From positions 118,646-182,645 of the forward strand of contig CAVPDA010000016.1 of the NCBI GenBank assembly GCA_963702495.1: 64,000 nucleotides of DNA, in the 5' to 3' direction. Made by a program: the position numbers and the translations under genes. Position 1 is the stretch's first letter. Each line of letters begins with the position of its first letter. The notes beneath the pieces were generated by a model. The model was not told the origin of the DNA, searched no databases, and was given only the letters and a program-made list of their open reading frames with translations. This stretch comes from CAVPDA01 sp963702495 (GTDB taxonomy: Bacteria; Pseudomonadota; Gammaproteobacteria; Burkholderiales; Rhodocyclaceae). Below, piece by piece: positions 1-9,480 of the stretch.

Positions 1-258
1 GTGGTAGGTTTCATTCTCTACTCCTTGGAGTTGCGGTTGGGGGTTATAGACACAATTCCTGCGCGGGCCCTGCTTCATCTGGGAAGCACGGTCCGAGTGC
101 GCGAAGTGCGGTGGAACCTGTCGCATTCGATGCCTCGCGTATCGACGCAATTCCATCTTCATGATCCCTGCCCCCCGTTCGGGCAAACGCGGTTTCGTTG
201 TCGACGCGCCCGATGCCGAGTGCGGGTGCCGCATGCGTCGCGGCAACCTGGTGGCCAT

Positions 259-408
259 TCAGACTACGCTGCGCCCGCTTATTACCCTGTACAAGACCAC
301 GACGATGGCAACGATCAGGAGAACGTGGATGAAGCCACCCATAGTGTAAGAAGTGACCAGCCCAAGAAGCCACAATATGAGCAGCACGACAACGATGGTA
401 TAGAGCAT
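259..408 (-). CDS. Small hydrophobic membrane protein, Lmo0937 family-like (49 aa)
   Basis: The minus strand encodes a 49-residue protein starting MLYTIVVVLLILWLLG and ending in RSVV. It is almost entirely two hydrophobic segments (about residues 3-19 and 25-43) joined by a short SYTMGGF turn. Length, the MLYTI start and the GGFIHVLLIVAIV segment match the small Lmo0937-type membrane proteins that are frequent in stress-gene neighbourhoods. An AAGGAAGTCATC stretch just upstream can serve as ribosome-binding site. The function is unknown in the family; only membrane location can be inferred. Confidence 0.75.
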   Translation of the reverse strand: MLYTIVVVLLILWLLGLVTSYTMGGFIHVLLIVAIVVVLYRVISGRSVV

Positions 409-716
409 GATGACTTCCTTTTGTGATTGAACTCGACTCCCCCGACCGGGGAAACGCCGGCGCGATCCTTTGCACGGCTTTGGTCCAGCCGTCGCGGCGC
501 CACCCCGATTCGGAGCCTACGAATGGATACATTCCATTTTCCCCTCCACGCTCCACCGGTTCTGTGCGCCGCCGGACATACCAGGCAGGCAATTACTTGC
601 CAAGGCTTGGCGAGGCGCGGCCATGCACCACCGGTTGTACCGTCTCCGACATGGACAGGAGCGGCAGCACGCGCTTGTGCGCGACGATACCGCCCGGAAG
701 CTCCGGTCGAATGCCG

Positions 717-1561
717 TCAAGAACCACTCTTGCCCACTTTCGCCCCGGCAGCGCGCAGCCGGGCGTCGAGGTCGCGCAGGGCCGTGCGCAATCCTTCCTC
801 GATGACAGGATGATAGAACGGCATAGCGACGATCTGCGGTACGGTCATCCTGGTCTGCAGCGCCCAGGCCAGCAGATGTGCCAGATGTTCGGCACCGGGC
901 GCCAGCATCTCCGCCCCCACCAAGCGGCCGCTGGCGAGGTCTCCGTAGACACTCAGCAGGCACTTGTTCTTGAGCCGGATGCGCGCGCGGCCCTGGTTCT
1001 CGAAGCTCACCTGCCCGGTGGCGAAGGTGCCGGGCTTCATGCAAGCGAATCCGCCCCCCACGATGCCGATCTGCGGATCGGTGAACACGATGCCGATGGG
1101 CGCGCGACGCAGCAAGGTAACGCCGGCTGGCCCAGCTTTTCGCTCACGCCGTCCTTGACCAGCATGGAATAGCGCCAGGACCGCTTGCCGAAACCGACGT
1201 TGGATTTGTCGACCAGCATATGCATGCCGGCGGTGAATTCGCCGTTTCCGTCGGGAAGCAAGTTGATGTTCTCGGCTTGCTGATCTTACTTCCATTCGTT
1301 CATGACGAAGGCGTCATTTACCAACAGGCAGACGATCTGATCCACGCCGTTGGCCCGGAACACACCGGCGAGCTCGTCATAGCGCGGCAGGTGGGCGTTC
1401 GAGCAGGTCGGCGTAAAGGCGCCAGGAAGGGAAAACGCGACGACGGTCTGGCCCTTGAACAGGTCGTCCGTGGATACGTCCTGCCATTGGTGGTTGGTGC
1501 GGGTCTTGAACGTCACATTGGTCACACGATTGCCTTCGAGGCTGGCGGCGCTGGGTCGCAT
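717..1561 (-). pseudogene. Broken peroxiredoxin (Prx5 type) joined to the dihydrolipoamide dehydrogenase C-terminus
   Basis: The first part is a Prx5/glutaredoxin-dependent peroxiredoxin: the peroxidatic motif PGAFTPTCSNAHLP is intact. The frame then meets a TAA stop (1284-1286) immediately after VNDAFVMNEWK, yet the same frame continues with recognisable family sequence (DQQAENINLLPDGNGEF, then GFGKRSWRYSMLVKDG). Near 1125-1140 peroxiredoxin sequence ends and, in another frame, the dimerisation domain of a pyridine-nucleotide disulphide oxidoreductase begins (IVFTDPQIGIVGG to FYHPVIEEGLRTAL), ending at 717. The FAD and NAD domains are absent. The start at 1561 is chosen because AAAGGA lies just upstream; ATG 1576 is possible. 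Best read as a deletion fusion of two neighbouring redox genes plus a nonsense mutation. Confidence 0.75.
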
Positions 1562-1703
1562 GCTGATTCCTTTCATGCTCAAGCGATGTTCCTGCTCGGA
1601 TTTCCAATAGCGCTACATTCGTAACACGCCCCGTCGCCGGAACCTGCCGACTCGGTCACCGTGGCGCCCTCGAGTGGACCCGTGCGTCGTCGTCGGTATG
1701 CGA

Positions 1704-1925
1704 TCACTTGGGTTTGCTGACTTCGTGGCCGATAATGCCGCCGACCGCTGCGCCGCCGACGGTTCCGACCGCGCTACCGCCCGTTAGAACGGCACCTCCG
1801 ACGGCACCGGCGCCCGCTCCGATCGCGGTGTTCTTGTCCTGCGCCGACATCCCGGCACAACCGCTCACGCCGAGCACCATTGCTGCGGCAACCGCACTGA
1901 TCGCGAACCTCTGCATCGTATTCAT
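1704..1925 (-). CDS. Glycine-zipper outer-membrane lipoprotein (73 aa)
   Basis: The protein starts MNTMQRFAISAVAAAMVLGVSGC, a lipoprotein signal with lipobox VSGC. The mature part is a glycine-zipper domain with small-residue repeats (AIGAGAGAVGGAVL, TVGGAAVGGIIGHEV), as in OsmB/SlyB/YmgG-type lipoproteins. GGAGCAATCCA precedes the ATG at 1925, which supports this start over an upstream in-frame one. These proteins sit in the outer membrane and are usually stress induced; the specific role here is unknown. It is a single gene with no close operon partner. Confidence 0.8.
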   Translation of the reverse strand: MNTMQRFAISAVAAAMVLGVSGCAGMSAQDKNTAIGAGAGAVGGAVLTGGSAVGTVGGAAVGGIIGHEVSKPK

Positions 1926-2287
1926 TGGATTGCTCCATGTGATGGGTTTGGGCGTGATGTAGCGGCAAGCCATGCCGGGCAACCACGTCTCGTTGCCGGG
2001 ACCGCGCTGCGTTTGGCCATCGCGGATCGCCGCGGTGCAACAGCGCGCTGTTGCGGGCTCCGAAGTTTCGAGATTAGGCAGAACTCCTATCGCCGTCTGT
2101 CTGCTGACGTACGTGACCGGAAATCGAGCGACGCGGCTGGCCGTTGCTCAGTCACTGAAGGCTGCGGCGCGGGCTGTGCGGCGCCGCCAACCAATACCCT
2201 GCGGGGTACGGAACCGCCATTGCGCCCGGAAACGTGGCCGGGCGAGGCAGGGACAGATTCGAGAATGGATGAGGCGGTGCCCTGACA
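1926..2287. other. Intergenic stretch, no gene recognised
   Basis: About 360 bp between the lipoprotein gene and the 3' end of the sorbosone-dehydrogenase-like gene. No frame here carries recognisable protein sequence, and I see no RNA gene. The promoter of the lipoprotein gene should lie at the low-coordinate end. Confidence 0.5.
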
Positions 2288-3622
2288 TCAACGCCGTGCT
2301 GCCGTCGTCACGCGCCACACTGTGTTTCCGACGTCGTCAGCAACCAGCAGTGCACCCTGCTTGTCGAGCGCTACCCCTACCGGGCGGCCGAACGCGTCGC
2401 CGTCCGCGCTGAGAAAGCCGGTCAGCACATCGATCGGTTTGCCGATTGGCTTGCCCTCCTTGAAGGAGACGAAGATGACCTTGTAGCCGCTATGGGGCTT
2501 TCGGTTCCAGGAACCATGCTGGCCGATGAATACGCCATCGTGATCGAATGGCGCAGGCAGCGCAGTTCCCGCGGCAAACGCGAGTCCCAGGGAAGCCGTA
2601 TGTGCGCCGAGCGCATAGTCCGGCGAAATTGCCTTGGCTACGAGATCAGGCCGTGCAGGCGTGACGCGCGCGTCCACATGCCGCCCGTAGTAGCTGTAAG
2701 GCCAGCCATGGAATCCGCCATCGGTTACGGAAGTCATATAGTCGGGTACCAGATCGCTGCCGAGTTCGTCACGCTCGTTCGCCACCGTCCACAGCGTGCC
2801 GCTTTGGGGCTCCCACCCCAAGCCGTTCGGATTGCGCAGCCCGGATGCAAAGATGCGGTGTGTGCCGGCTTTCAGATTTACTTCCCAAATCGCCGCCCGG
2901 CCTGCCTCGGCCTCCATTCCATTCTCCCCGACATTGCTGTTCGATCCGACAGTGACGTAGAGCCTGGAACCGTCGCGACTGGCGATGAGGTTCTTGGTCC
3001 AGTGATGATTGATCGGACCGCCCGGCAGATCGACCACCTTGACACCCACGGCCGAAATTTGCGTCTCACCCTCCACGTAAGGAAAGCGCATGACTGCATC
3101 GGTATTGGCGACATAGAAATCCTTGCCAACCAGCGCCATGCCAAACGGCGAATTCAATCCCTCAAGAAAGACCGTGCGGGTCTGCGCCAAACCATCAGGA
3201 CCGATCCCTCGCAGCAGCGTGATCCGATTGGCCGTTGGCGAGCCGGCTCCGGCGCTTTTCTTGAATATCTTCATGACCCATGCCTTGACACCCTTGCCAT
3301 CTTCCGGCCTGGGAGGAGCGTTGGTCTCGGCGACCAGGACATCGCCATTCGGAAGCACATAGATCCAGCGAGGGTGGTCGAGACCCTTCGCCAAGGCTGT
3401 GACAGTCGTGCCCGGCGCGGACACTGGTTTGACGCCGTCAGGCCAACCCTTCGCGGGGGCGATGTTGATCGTGGGAATGAGAGCGTGACTCGGGCTCGGC
3501 AGCGTCGGATGCTCGCCAAAGCCTGCAGACGACGGCAACTCGGCCATATGGCCACAAGCTGAGAGACCGATCACTGCACTGAACAACATGACGACTGATC
3601 CTACAGAGTCGTTCCTTTTCAT
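2288..3622 (-). CDS. Sorbosone dehydrogenase-like / PQQ-type sugar dehydrogenase beta-propeller lipoprotein (444 aa)
   Basis: An N-terminal signal with a lipobox (VIGLSAC) is followed by a glucose/sorbosone dehydrogenase-type beta-propeller: GLDHPRWIYVLPNGDVLVAE, GLNSPFGMALVG, the NHHWTKNL segment with an adjacent ASRDGSRLYVTVGSNSN, ASGLRNPNGLGWEP, TVANERDELG and FIGQHGSWNRKP. In this family the conserved His/Arg/Trp residues bind PQQ and the enzyme oxidises sugars in the periplasm; substrate cannot be read from sequence. TTTGAGGAGCAGATC precedes the ATG. Full length for the family. It is followed on the same strand by a cupredoxin gene after about 180 bp, so electron transfer between them is possible but speculative in the reverse gene order. 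Confidence 0.85.
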   Translation of the reverse strand: MKRNDSVGSVVMLFSAVIGLSACGHMAELPSSAGFGEHPTLPSPSHALIPTINIAPAKGWPDGVKPVSAPGTTVTALAKGLDHPRWIYVLPNGDVLVAETNAPPRPEDGKGVKAWVMKIFKKSAGAGSPTANRITLLRGIGPDGLAQTRTVFLEGLNSPFGMALVGKDFYVANTDAVMRFPYVEGETQISAVGVKVVDLPGGPINHHWTKNLIASRDGSRLYVTVGSNSNVGENGMEAEAGRAAIWEVNLKAGTHRIFASGLRNPNGLGWEPQSGTLWTVANERDELGSDLVPDYMTSVTDGGFHGWPYSYYGRHVDARVTPARPDLVAKAISPDYALGAHTASLGLAFAAGTALPAPFDHDGVFIGQHGSWNRKPHSGYKVIFVSFKEGKPIGKPIDVLTGFLSADGDAFGRPVGVALDKQGALLVADDVGNTVWRVTTAARR

Positions 3623-3800
3623 GATCTGCTCCTCAAAGGAATCAATAAGCTGGACTGGTCGCGGCTCGGCTCAATACCAGGGCTTGGGCTATGACTTCCT
3701 GTGGATCCAAACGTAGACTGGGGCAATCCGCTTCGGAATTTCGGTGGCCGGAGAGCGCAACATGCGCTAAGCGCCACGAGGATGCTCGGGCCGGGGCGCC

Positions 3801-4166
3801 TCACTCGACCTTTAGCGTCCCCTTCATGTTCGGATGCAGTGTGCAGGTGTAGGCGTACTCTCCTACCTTGTGCGCCGTGTACCTCCACGAGCGCTTCGGC
3901 GGGATATCGTGCGAGTCGAAGACGCCCGGTGCCGTAACGGTGTGCGGAAACGGGTCCTTGTTGATCCACGTCACCGTCGCGCCGCGTTTCACCGTAAGTG
4001 TCTCGGGCGCGAACTTGACGGCCTCGATGACGACGGTGTGGCCCGCAGCGGGATCGGCCGAGACTGCGCCGGCGCCGGGGAAGAGCGATCCCCACGTGCA
4101 CGCCAGCGCAACGGCAAGCCATCGCCCCCACTCTTGCCGATCCCGTTGCCCAGATCGAGCGCTCAT
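3801..4166 (-). CDS. Periplasmic cupredoxin, plastocyanin/amicyanin-like (121 aa)
   Basis: A Sec signal region (residues about 14-37) precedes a type-1 copper domain. The ligand pattern is visible: an upstream His in DPFPHTV and the C-terminal CTLHPNM giving Cys, His and Met. VVIEAVKFAPETLTVKRGATVTWINKD is the usual first half of the fold. It should be a small soluble electron carrier in the periplasm. The start is uncertain: only a weak GGTAAGCGGCGC lies upstream of ATG 4166. It lies 28 bp upstream of the end of the DUF4142 gene on the same strand. Confidence 0.88.
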   Translation of the reverse strand: MSARSGQRDRQEWGRWLAVALACTWGSLFPGAGAVSADPAAGHTVVIEAVKFAPETLTVKRGATVTWINKDPFPHTVTAPGVFDSHDIPPKRSWRYTAHKVGEYAYTCTLHPNMKGTLKVE

Positions 4167-4193
4167 GCGCCGCTTACCTGCGGTCGATGAGTT

Positions 4194-4718
4194 CTACTTG
4201 CCAAGCGTCGCCTGGATCTGCTTGGCGTGCTCGAGGTGCGCCACGAAGGCCGGCCGCACCCCGACGATCAGTGCCTTCAGCTCTTCGTTCTTGGCATTGG
4301 GGATCAACGTCTTGTCGATCGCGTCGATCACCTGCTCATGATAGGTGACTTCGTGGTCAATGTAAGCCTTGTCGAATTCGGGGCCCTTCAGGGTCTTGAG
4401 GTGTTTGACGTTCTCCTCGCCGCCGGATTGGAGGCTCTGGCTGGTCGGATTGTCTTGCGGGGTGACCTTGAGCTTCTTGACCAGCGCAGTCGCCTGCTTG
4501 TTGACGCCGGTATGGTCGGTGACCATCTGCTTGCCGAAGGCTTTAACGTCCTTGTTACCGCCCTTCGACTGCGCGAGTTTGCCGGCGTCGATATCGACCT
4601 GGTTGGCCGTGACCACAATGTGTGCAATCTGCGGATCGGTGGGCTCGGCGCCTTGCGCGAATGCGCCGCTTGCGGCGAAAAACAATGCACTTGCGAGAAC
4701 GATCCTCGAGGATTTCAT
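4194..4718 (-). CDS. DUF4142 periplasmic protein (174 aa)
   Basis: The start at 4718 is set by GGAGACGAGTC upstream and by the signal peptide MKSSRIVLASALFFAASGAFAQ. The mature region is a four-helix, ferritin-like DUF4142 domain: IAHIVVTANQVDIDAGKLA, KAFGKQMVTDHTGVNKQA, YIDHEVTYHEQVIDAID, LEHAKQIQATL. Conserved His residues (DHT, YHEQ) resemble metal-site positions in related helical bundles, but metal binding is not established. Function unknown; such genes are common in envelope-stress neighbourhoods. Confidence 0.85.
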   Translation of the reverse strand: MKSSRIVLASALFFAASGAFAQGAEPTDPQIAHIVVTANQVDIDAGKLAQSKGGNKDVKAFGKQMVTDHTGVNKQATALVKKLKVTPQDNPTSQSLQSGGEENVKHLKTLKGPEFDKAYIDHEVTYHEQVIDAIDKTLIPNAKNEELKALIVGVRPAFVAHLEHAKQIQATLGK

Positions 4719-5016
4719 GACTCGTCTCCTATGGGAGTTGTGGACCACGACACAAATGGCATACGGAACGGCACCCTTGATTGGCGTTCCCGCGACCGCA
4801 TTCGCGGCCACAGGGTTGCAGGAAGAACGCCCTGCACGCTGAATCGGCCGATGCACCTGATTCACCACCGGGCCAGCGAACCGCTCGCCCAGGGTGAACG
4901 CTACGGATCCTGGAGTGAAAGCTGGTGGTGGTCTGGGCGGTGGCGTACAGAACCCGCTATCCGGGCGCGTAGGTAGGTCTGCGTGGGATCGATGCGTCGG
5001 GACCCGACCAGCCGGA

Positions 5017-5736
5017 CTACGGCACGATGACCCCCGGCAGCAGGCGATCGAATTCCTTCTTCACCACCGCGTAGCACTCGCAGGTGCGCGCCTCCAGCCC
5101 CGCCCGGTCGAGCACGGTGATGCGGCCACGCTGGTACTCGATCAGACCGGCCCGCTGCACGTTGCCGGCGGCCTCCGTGACACCCTCGCGGCGCACGCCG
5201 AGCATGTTGGCGATCAGCTCCTGCGTCATCACCAGCTCGTCGGCGGGCAGGCGGTCGAGGGAGAGCAGCAGCCAACGGCAGAACTGCTGGTCCAGGGAAT
5301 GATAGCGGTTGCACACCGCCGTCTGCGCCATCTGGGTCAGCAGCGCCTGGGTGTAGCGCAGCAGCAGATGCTGCAGCTCACCGGAGCGACTGAATTCCTG
5401 CTTCAGCAGCGCCCCCTGCAGGCGGTAGGCGTGGCCGGCGCTTTGCACCACGGCCCGGTTGGGCATGGTTTCGCCGCCCATGAACAGGGCCACACCGAGG
5501 ATGCCGTCGTTGCCGACCACGGCGATCTCGGCCGAGGCGCCATCGATCATGACGTAGAGCAGGGACACGATCGAGGTGGTGGGGAAATAGACGTGACGCA
5601 ACTCGCTGCCGGACTCGTAGAGCACGTGACCGAGCGGCATCGGCACCAGTTCCAGATACGGCAACAGGCGCTCGCGATCCGGCGCCGGCAGGGCGGCGAG
5701 AAGGTGGTTCTGGCGGGGGTTGTGCGGGTCAGGCAT
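5017..5736 (-). CDS. Crp/Fnr family transcriptional regulator (239 aa)
   Basis: An N-terminal cyclic-nucleotide-binding-like domain (residues about 10-140, ELVPMPLGHVLYESGSELRH, FPTTSIVSLLYVM) is followed by a winged-helix DNA-binding domain of the Crp_2 type (ELVMTQELIANMLGVRREGV, AAGNVQRAGLIEYQRGRI). There is no N-terminal cysteine cluster as in FNR, so oxygen sensing by an Fe-S cluster is unlikely. GGGAGAGCATTC before ATG 5736 fixes the start. The gene is single, divergent from the di-haem cytochrome gene beginning at 6032; regulation of that neighbour is plausible but not shown. Confidence 0.88.
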   Translation of the reverse strand: MPDPHNPRQNHLLAALPAPDRERLLPYLELVPMPLGHVLYESGSELRHVYFPTTSIVSLLYVMIDGASAEIAVVGNDGILGVALFMGGETMPNRAVVQSAGHAYRLQGALLKQEFSRSGELQHLLLRYTQALLTQMAQTAVCNRYHSLDQQFCRWLLLSLDRLPADELVMTQELIANMLGVRREGVTEAAGNVQRAGLIEYQRGRITVLDRAGLEARTCECYAVVKKEFDRLLPGVIVP

Positions 5737-6031
5737 GAATGCTCTCCCAAGCATCAGCCAGGATCCTACGAACGCATCAGGATAAGGAACCGCTCCTACA
5801 AACCAGTATAGCCGATCCCGCTGGTTCGGGAACGCACAGACCGGGCAAGGAATCGGGCGCAGTCTCGATTGGCCTGTTCCTCGAGATGGAGGAGCGCGGA
5901 CTGGGGATGAAGGCGCATGGAGCGAAGAGCGCCCATCACATCGTTGCCTACCCGGCGGTCATGCGGCGCGGCGCAAGCGCCACACCGCAGCGAGCGGGGC
6001 GGACACTTAAATTCATGGCACGGAGGATATG

Positions 6032-7366
6032 ATGGAGCGTCACTGGAAATACATCCTGACAGTACCAGTACTGGCGGCCCTGGCACTAACCGGTCGCGGA
6101 ATTGCCATGTCGGCCGAATCCCCGCCACCGGGCACGAAACTCGACCGGCAGATCGACAGGCACGCGCAGCAGACGCTGGCGGAAGGACGAGATATCTTTC
6201 GCTTCGATACCTTTGGCGACGAGGCCTTCTGGGGCGATACGCTGAAGCTGCATGAGGCGATAAAGGGCAAGGCTCTGGGTGGGGTCGGCGCCGGCGTGAG
6301 CCCGAAGACCGCGTTGGCAGTGGGGCTGAAGGTCGATGCGGACGCCCTGCCGGCGAGGCTGGTAGCCGACTTGAAGCATGGGCGGGTGAATCTGGATGAC
6401 CCGGCAGTCACCGTCGAGTTGTTGCGCCTGAACGCGGTGATCGGCGTGACCGGGTTTTTCGACGCGCGGCGCGATCTGACTTCGCTGGGTATTCAATGCG
6501 CGTTCTGCCACACTGCAGTGGACAACTCGCTCGCGCCGGGCATCGGTCATCGCCTCGACGGATGGGCGAACCGCGACCTCAACGTCGGCGCGATCATCAA
6601 TCTGTCGCCGGATCTCTCCGCCGTCGCCGCGCTGCTCCAGGTCGATGAAGCGACCGTGCGCCAGGTCATCACTGCCTGGGGACCGGGGAAGTTCGACGCC
6701 GCGTTGATGGTCAACGGCAAGGGCTTCCGCCCCGACGGGAAGACCGCCGCAACCCTGATTCCACCGGCGTTCGGGCTGGCCGGCGTTAACCTCCATACCT
6801 CGACCGGCTGGGGCTCGGTGACGCACTGGAACGGCTTCGTCGCTGTGCTGGAGATGCACGGGAAGGGAACGTTCTTCGACCCGCGCCTGAAGGACCCGGT
6901 GCAGTTTCCCGTAGCCGCCCGCGCCGGATTCGACAACGTGCGCAGCGACCCCGATCTGACCAGCGCCAAATTGCCGGCGCTGCATTTCTATCAGCTCGCC
7001 ATTCCCGCCCCCGCCGCACCGGCAGGCAGTTACGATGCCGCCGCCGCGGCGCGCGGCAAGCTGAGCTTCGCGGGGAAGGCGAATTGTGCGAGCTGCCACG
7101 TTCCGCCGATGTATTCCGAGCCGGGTTGGAACATGCATACCGCTCAGGAAATCGGCATCGACGATTTTCAGGCGAACCGGGCACCGGACAAGCGTTACCG
7201 CACGGCACCGCTAAAGGGATTGTGGACCCATACCACGGGCGGCTTTTATCACGATGGGCGCTTCGCGACACTGAGTGACGTCGTGAACCACTATGACGCC
7301 CACTTCGGTTTGGGTCTGACCGACCAGGAGAAGGACGATCTCACGGAATACTTGAAGTCGCTTTAG
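6032..7366 (+). CDS. Periplasmic di-haem cytochrome c, MauG/CcpA-related (444 aa)
   Basis: The protein starts MERHWKYILTVPVLAALALTG, a Sec signal. Two CXXCH haem c sites are present: CAFCH (about residue 156) and CASCH (about residue 354). Between them are GIGHRLDGWANRDLNVGAI and WGSVTHWNGFVAVLEMHGKG, and after the second TAPLKGLWTHTTGGFYHDGRF, a segment typical of di-haem cytochrome c peroxidase/MauG relatives. GGAGG at 6022-6026 fits ATG 6032 better than the adjacent ATG 6029. The role is probably periplasmic peroxide or electron-transfer chemistry; the substrate is unknown. Its divergent neighbour is a Crp-type regulator. Confidence 0.85.
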   Translation: MERHWKYILTVPVLAALALTGRGIAMSAESPPPGTKLDRQIDRHAQQTLAEGRDIFRFDTFGDEAFWGDTLKLHEAIKGKALGGVGAGVSPKTALAVGLKVDADALPARLVADLKHGRVNLDDPAVTVELLRLNAVIGVTGFFDARRDLTSLGIQCAFCHTAVDNSLAPGIGHRLDGWANRDLNVGAIINLSPDLSAVAALLQVDEATVRQVITAWGPGKFDAALMVNGKGFRPDGKTAATLIPPAFGLAGVNLHTSTGWGSVTHWNGFVAVLEMHGKGTFFDPRLKDPVQFPVAARAGFDNVRSDPDLTSAKLPALHFYQLAIPAPAAPAGSYDAAAAARGKLSFAGKANCASCHVPPMYSEPGWNMHTAQEIGIDDFQANRAPDKRYRTAPLKGLWTHTTGGFYHDGRFATLSDVVNHYDAHFGLGLTDQEKDDLTEYLKSL

Positions 7367-7405
7367 TGCATGCAGTACATGCGGTGAAGAACGCGCGACT
7401 CAAAC

Positions 7406-7439
7406 GCAGAGGGCTAATGGCTTGCCCACATCCCTCTGC
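7406..7439. terminator. Inverted repeat after the cytochrome gene, possible terminator
   Basis: GCAGAGGG (7406-7413) and CCCTCTGC (7432-7439) form an 8-bp stem with an 18-nt loop 40 bp past the cytochrome stop codon. There is no clean T-run, so termination is only a possibility. The remaining sequence to 7661 holds no recognisable gene. Confidence 0.35.
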
Positions 7440-7661
7440 AGCGTTCTTGCTAGAGCGCGGATCCGATTGAATCGTCAGCCATCCACCAGCACCGGAAGGA
7501 ACGACCTTCAACTCACTGCCGCACTGGCTCAGGAGTTTCACCGGCCCGTGGCAGCGATCATTGGGGCGCTCCAAGCGAAAGTCCGGCAATCCGGGCTGCG
7601 CCAACATCCGTCCTTCCGCCGACGCCCGCGCCGAGTCCGTCCGTCGCTTTTCGCCCCGTCG

Positions 7662-9202
7662 CTACGCGGCTTCCCTTTCCATCGTCACTTCGGCAATCAG
7701 GCTTTCGACGTCCCGGAAAATCGAGGCGACCGCGAGTACGCGTCCATTGCGCTTGTAGCGCAGCAGGCAGTCCCTGGCGGCAATGTCGCCCTCTATCGTG
7801 AGTTCGTCCCAGGTTTCGGCGTGGCCGACGTAGTTGATCGAAACGTCGTAGTGCTGGCTCCAGAAGAACGGCACGGCGTTGAACTTCTCGCGGCCCCCGA
7901 GCATGTTGAGCGCGGCGCTCTGGCCTTGGCGCTCGGCGACCACCCAGTGCTCCGCGCGAACGGACTCTCCGGTGTGCGGGTCGGGCCAGCGCGCGATGTC
8001 GCCGGCCGCGAAAATTCCGGGCGAGCTGGTTTCCAGGTACGCGTTGACGACCACGCCGCGATCCAGATCGAGTCCGGCGCTTTCGGCCAGCGCGGTTCGC
8101 GGTCGCACGCCGACGCCGACAACGACCAGGTCCGCATCGATCTTGCCGCCGCTCTTAAGTGTCACCTTCTTGTCGTCGATCGCCGTCGCCGTGTCCTCGA
8201 GATGGAAGATCACGCCGTGCTCCTCATGCAGGCTGCGAACGAAGTCGCCCAACTCGGCGTCCCAGGACGCGCTCCATGGGCCGCGCCCCCGGTGCCACGA
8301 CGTGGACCTCGATCCCCCGCGCCCGCAGGGAGGCGGCGACCTCGAGCCCGATGAAGCTGGCGCCCATTACGACGGCTCGGCGAGCCGTCTTGGCCAGTTC
8401 GATGATCGCGCGGCTGTCGGTGAGCGAGCGCAACGTGCGCACGTGCGGCAGGTCCATCCCCGGTATCGGCAGGCGAACCGGCTCGGCACCGGTCGCGATC
8501 AATAGCCGGTCGTAAGGAACCTTGCTCCCGCCACCGAGGATGACCTCGCGCGCAGCCACGTCGACGCGGGTGACGTTCGCCTTGAGCCGCATCTCGATGC
8601 CATTGTCGGAATAGAAGCTCTCCGGGCGCAGCGGGAGCCAGTCTTCCGGAGCGTTGCCGGCAAGGTAATCCTTGGACAGGTTCGGGCGGTCGAACGGGCG
8701 GCGCATCGTCATCGCTCAGCATGACGATGCTGCCCTGGTATTGCTCGCGCCGCAGTCGCTCGGCCGCGGCAAAGCCGGCCGCACCGCCGCCGACGATCAC
8801 GATCCTGTCGGGCAGTCCTGACTTTGGCGTGCCGGTTCGTCCCGCTTTCGGTGCCGGCGTGTCTTTCCGGGCTCGAACGAAGACCTTGCCATCGTGCAGT
8901 TCGGTTGCCCAGCATGCGACCGGGCTGAAAGCCGGGGCCTGCAAGGCTTCCCCGGTGCGCAGGCTGAAGCAGGCGTGATGCCAGGGACAGCGCACCGTGT
9001 CCTCGACTATTATCCCTTGCGCGAGCGGTCCGCTGTAGTGGGAACAGGTGGCACCGATCGCAAAGAACTGGTCCCCGCGGCGCGCCAGTAGCACGGCTTC
9101 CTCACCGACATGTCCGACGAGCATGCCTGCATCGGAAAGTTCATCGGTCGGAATGCCCAGGGTGAGGTCCGGGCCGGCGTCATTGGTTTGGGCTGTGCTC
9201 AT
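7662..9202 (-). pseudogene. Rieske-type ferredoxin domain fused to FAD/NAD(P)H oxidoreductase (AIF-like), two frameshifts
   Basis: Read with two corrections, this is one gene of 512 codons. An N-terminal Rieske domain (CSHYSGPLAQG and CPWHHACFSL, giving the C-x-H...C-x2-H ligands) is followed by a Pyr_redox_2 flavoprotein with FAD motif IVIVGGGAAGFAAAERLR, NAD motif VVMGASFIGLEVAASLRARG and SPGIFAAGDIARWPDP, then a Reductase_C domain. An extra base near 8695 breaks the frame after SDDDAPP, and a second extra base at 8259 breaks it after MERVLG. Removing both gives exactly 1539 nt in frame. Start 9202 has AGGAGATCCCA. Such proteins resemble AIF-like or dioxygenase-reductase enzymes; the partner is unknown. 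Sequencing error is as likely as true decay. Confidence 0.82.
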
Positions 9203-9317
9203 TGGGATCTCCTGCTTGAATTCGAAAAGCGGACTTGCCGACGTCAGCAAACATGGCACGGGTCTCACGGGCCATTGCGCAACATGCCGGCGCATCGTCA
9301 CCTGCTCCTGCCTCGCT

Positions 9318-9342
9318 GGATCGTCACGCTTGGCAGCAGCAT
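9318..9342. repeat. 24-bp repeat, first copy
   Basis: A 24-bp segment beginning GATCGTCACGCTTGG and ending CAGCAGCAT recurs exactly near 21928-21951. Both copies lie outside recognised genes, in otherwise unrelated flanks. Identity over 24 bp is unlikely by chance in 64 kb, so this looks like a dispersed short repeat or a relic of one. Function unknown. Confidence 0.5.
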
Positions 9343-9480
9343 TGTCGCGCTGTCTCAGAGCCCGATTGCCGCTTCATTGGCAACTCGCCAGCCACAGCGT
9401 GCCCGGACCTGTCCGTCATGCCTGACGCCGGTGAGCAGGGCAACCCTTCCCGACAGAACGCTTGTCACGACCATCCCGTG

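Noticed and set aside
2492..3562. Long plus-strand frame opposite the sorbosone dehydrogenase-like gene
   Set aside because: No family motifs; antisense shadow in high-GC DNA. The minus-strand gene is complete with a lipobox and propeller motifs.
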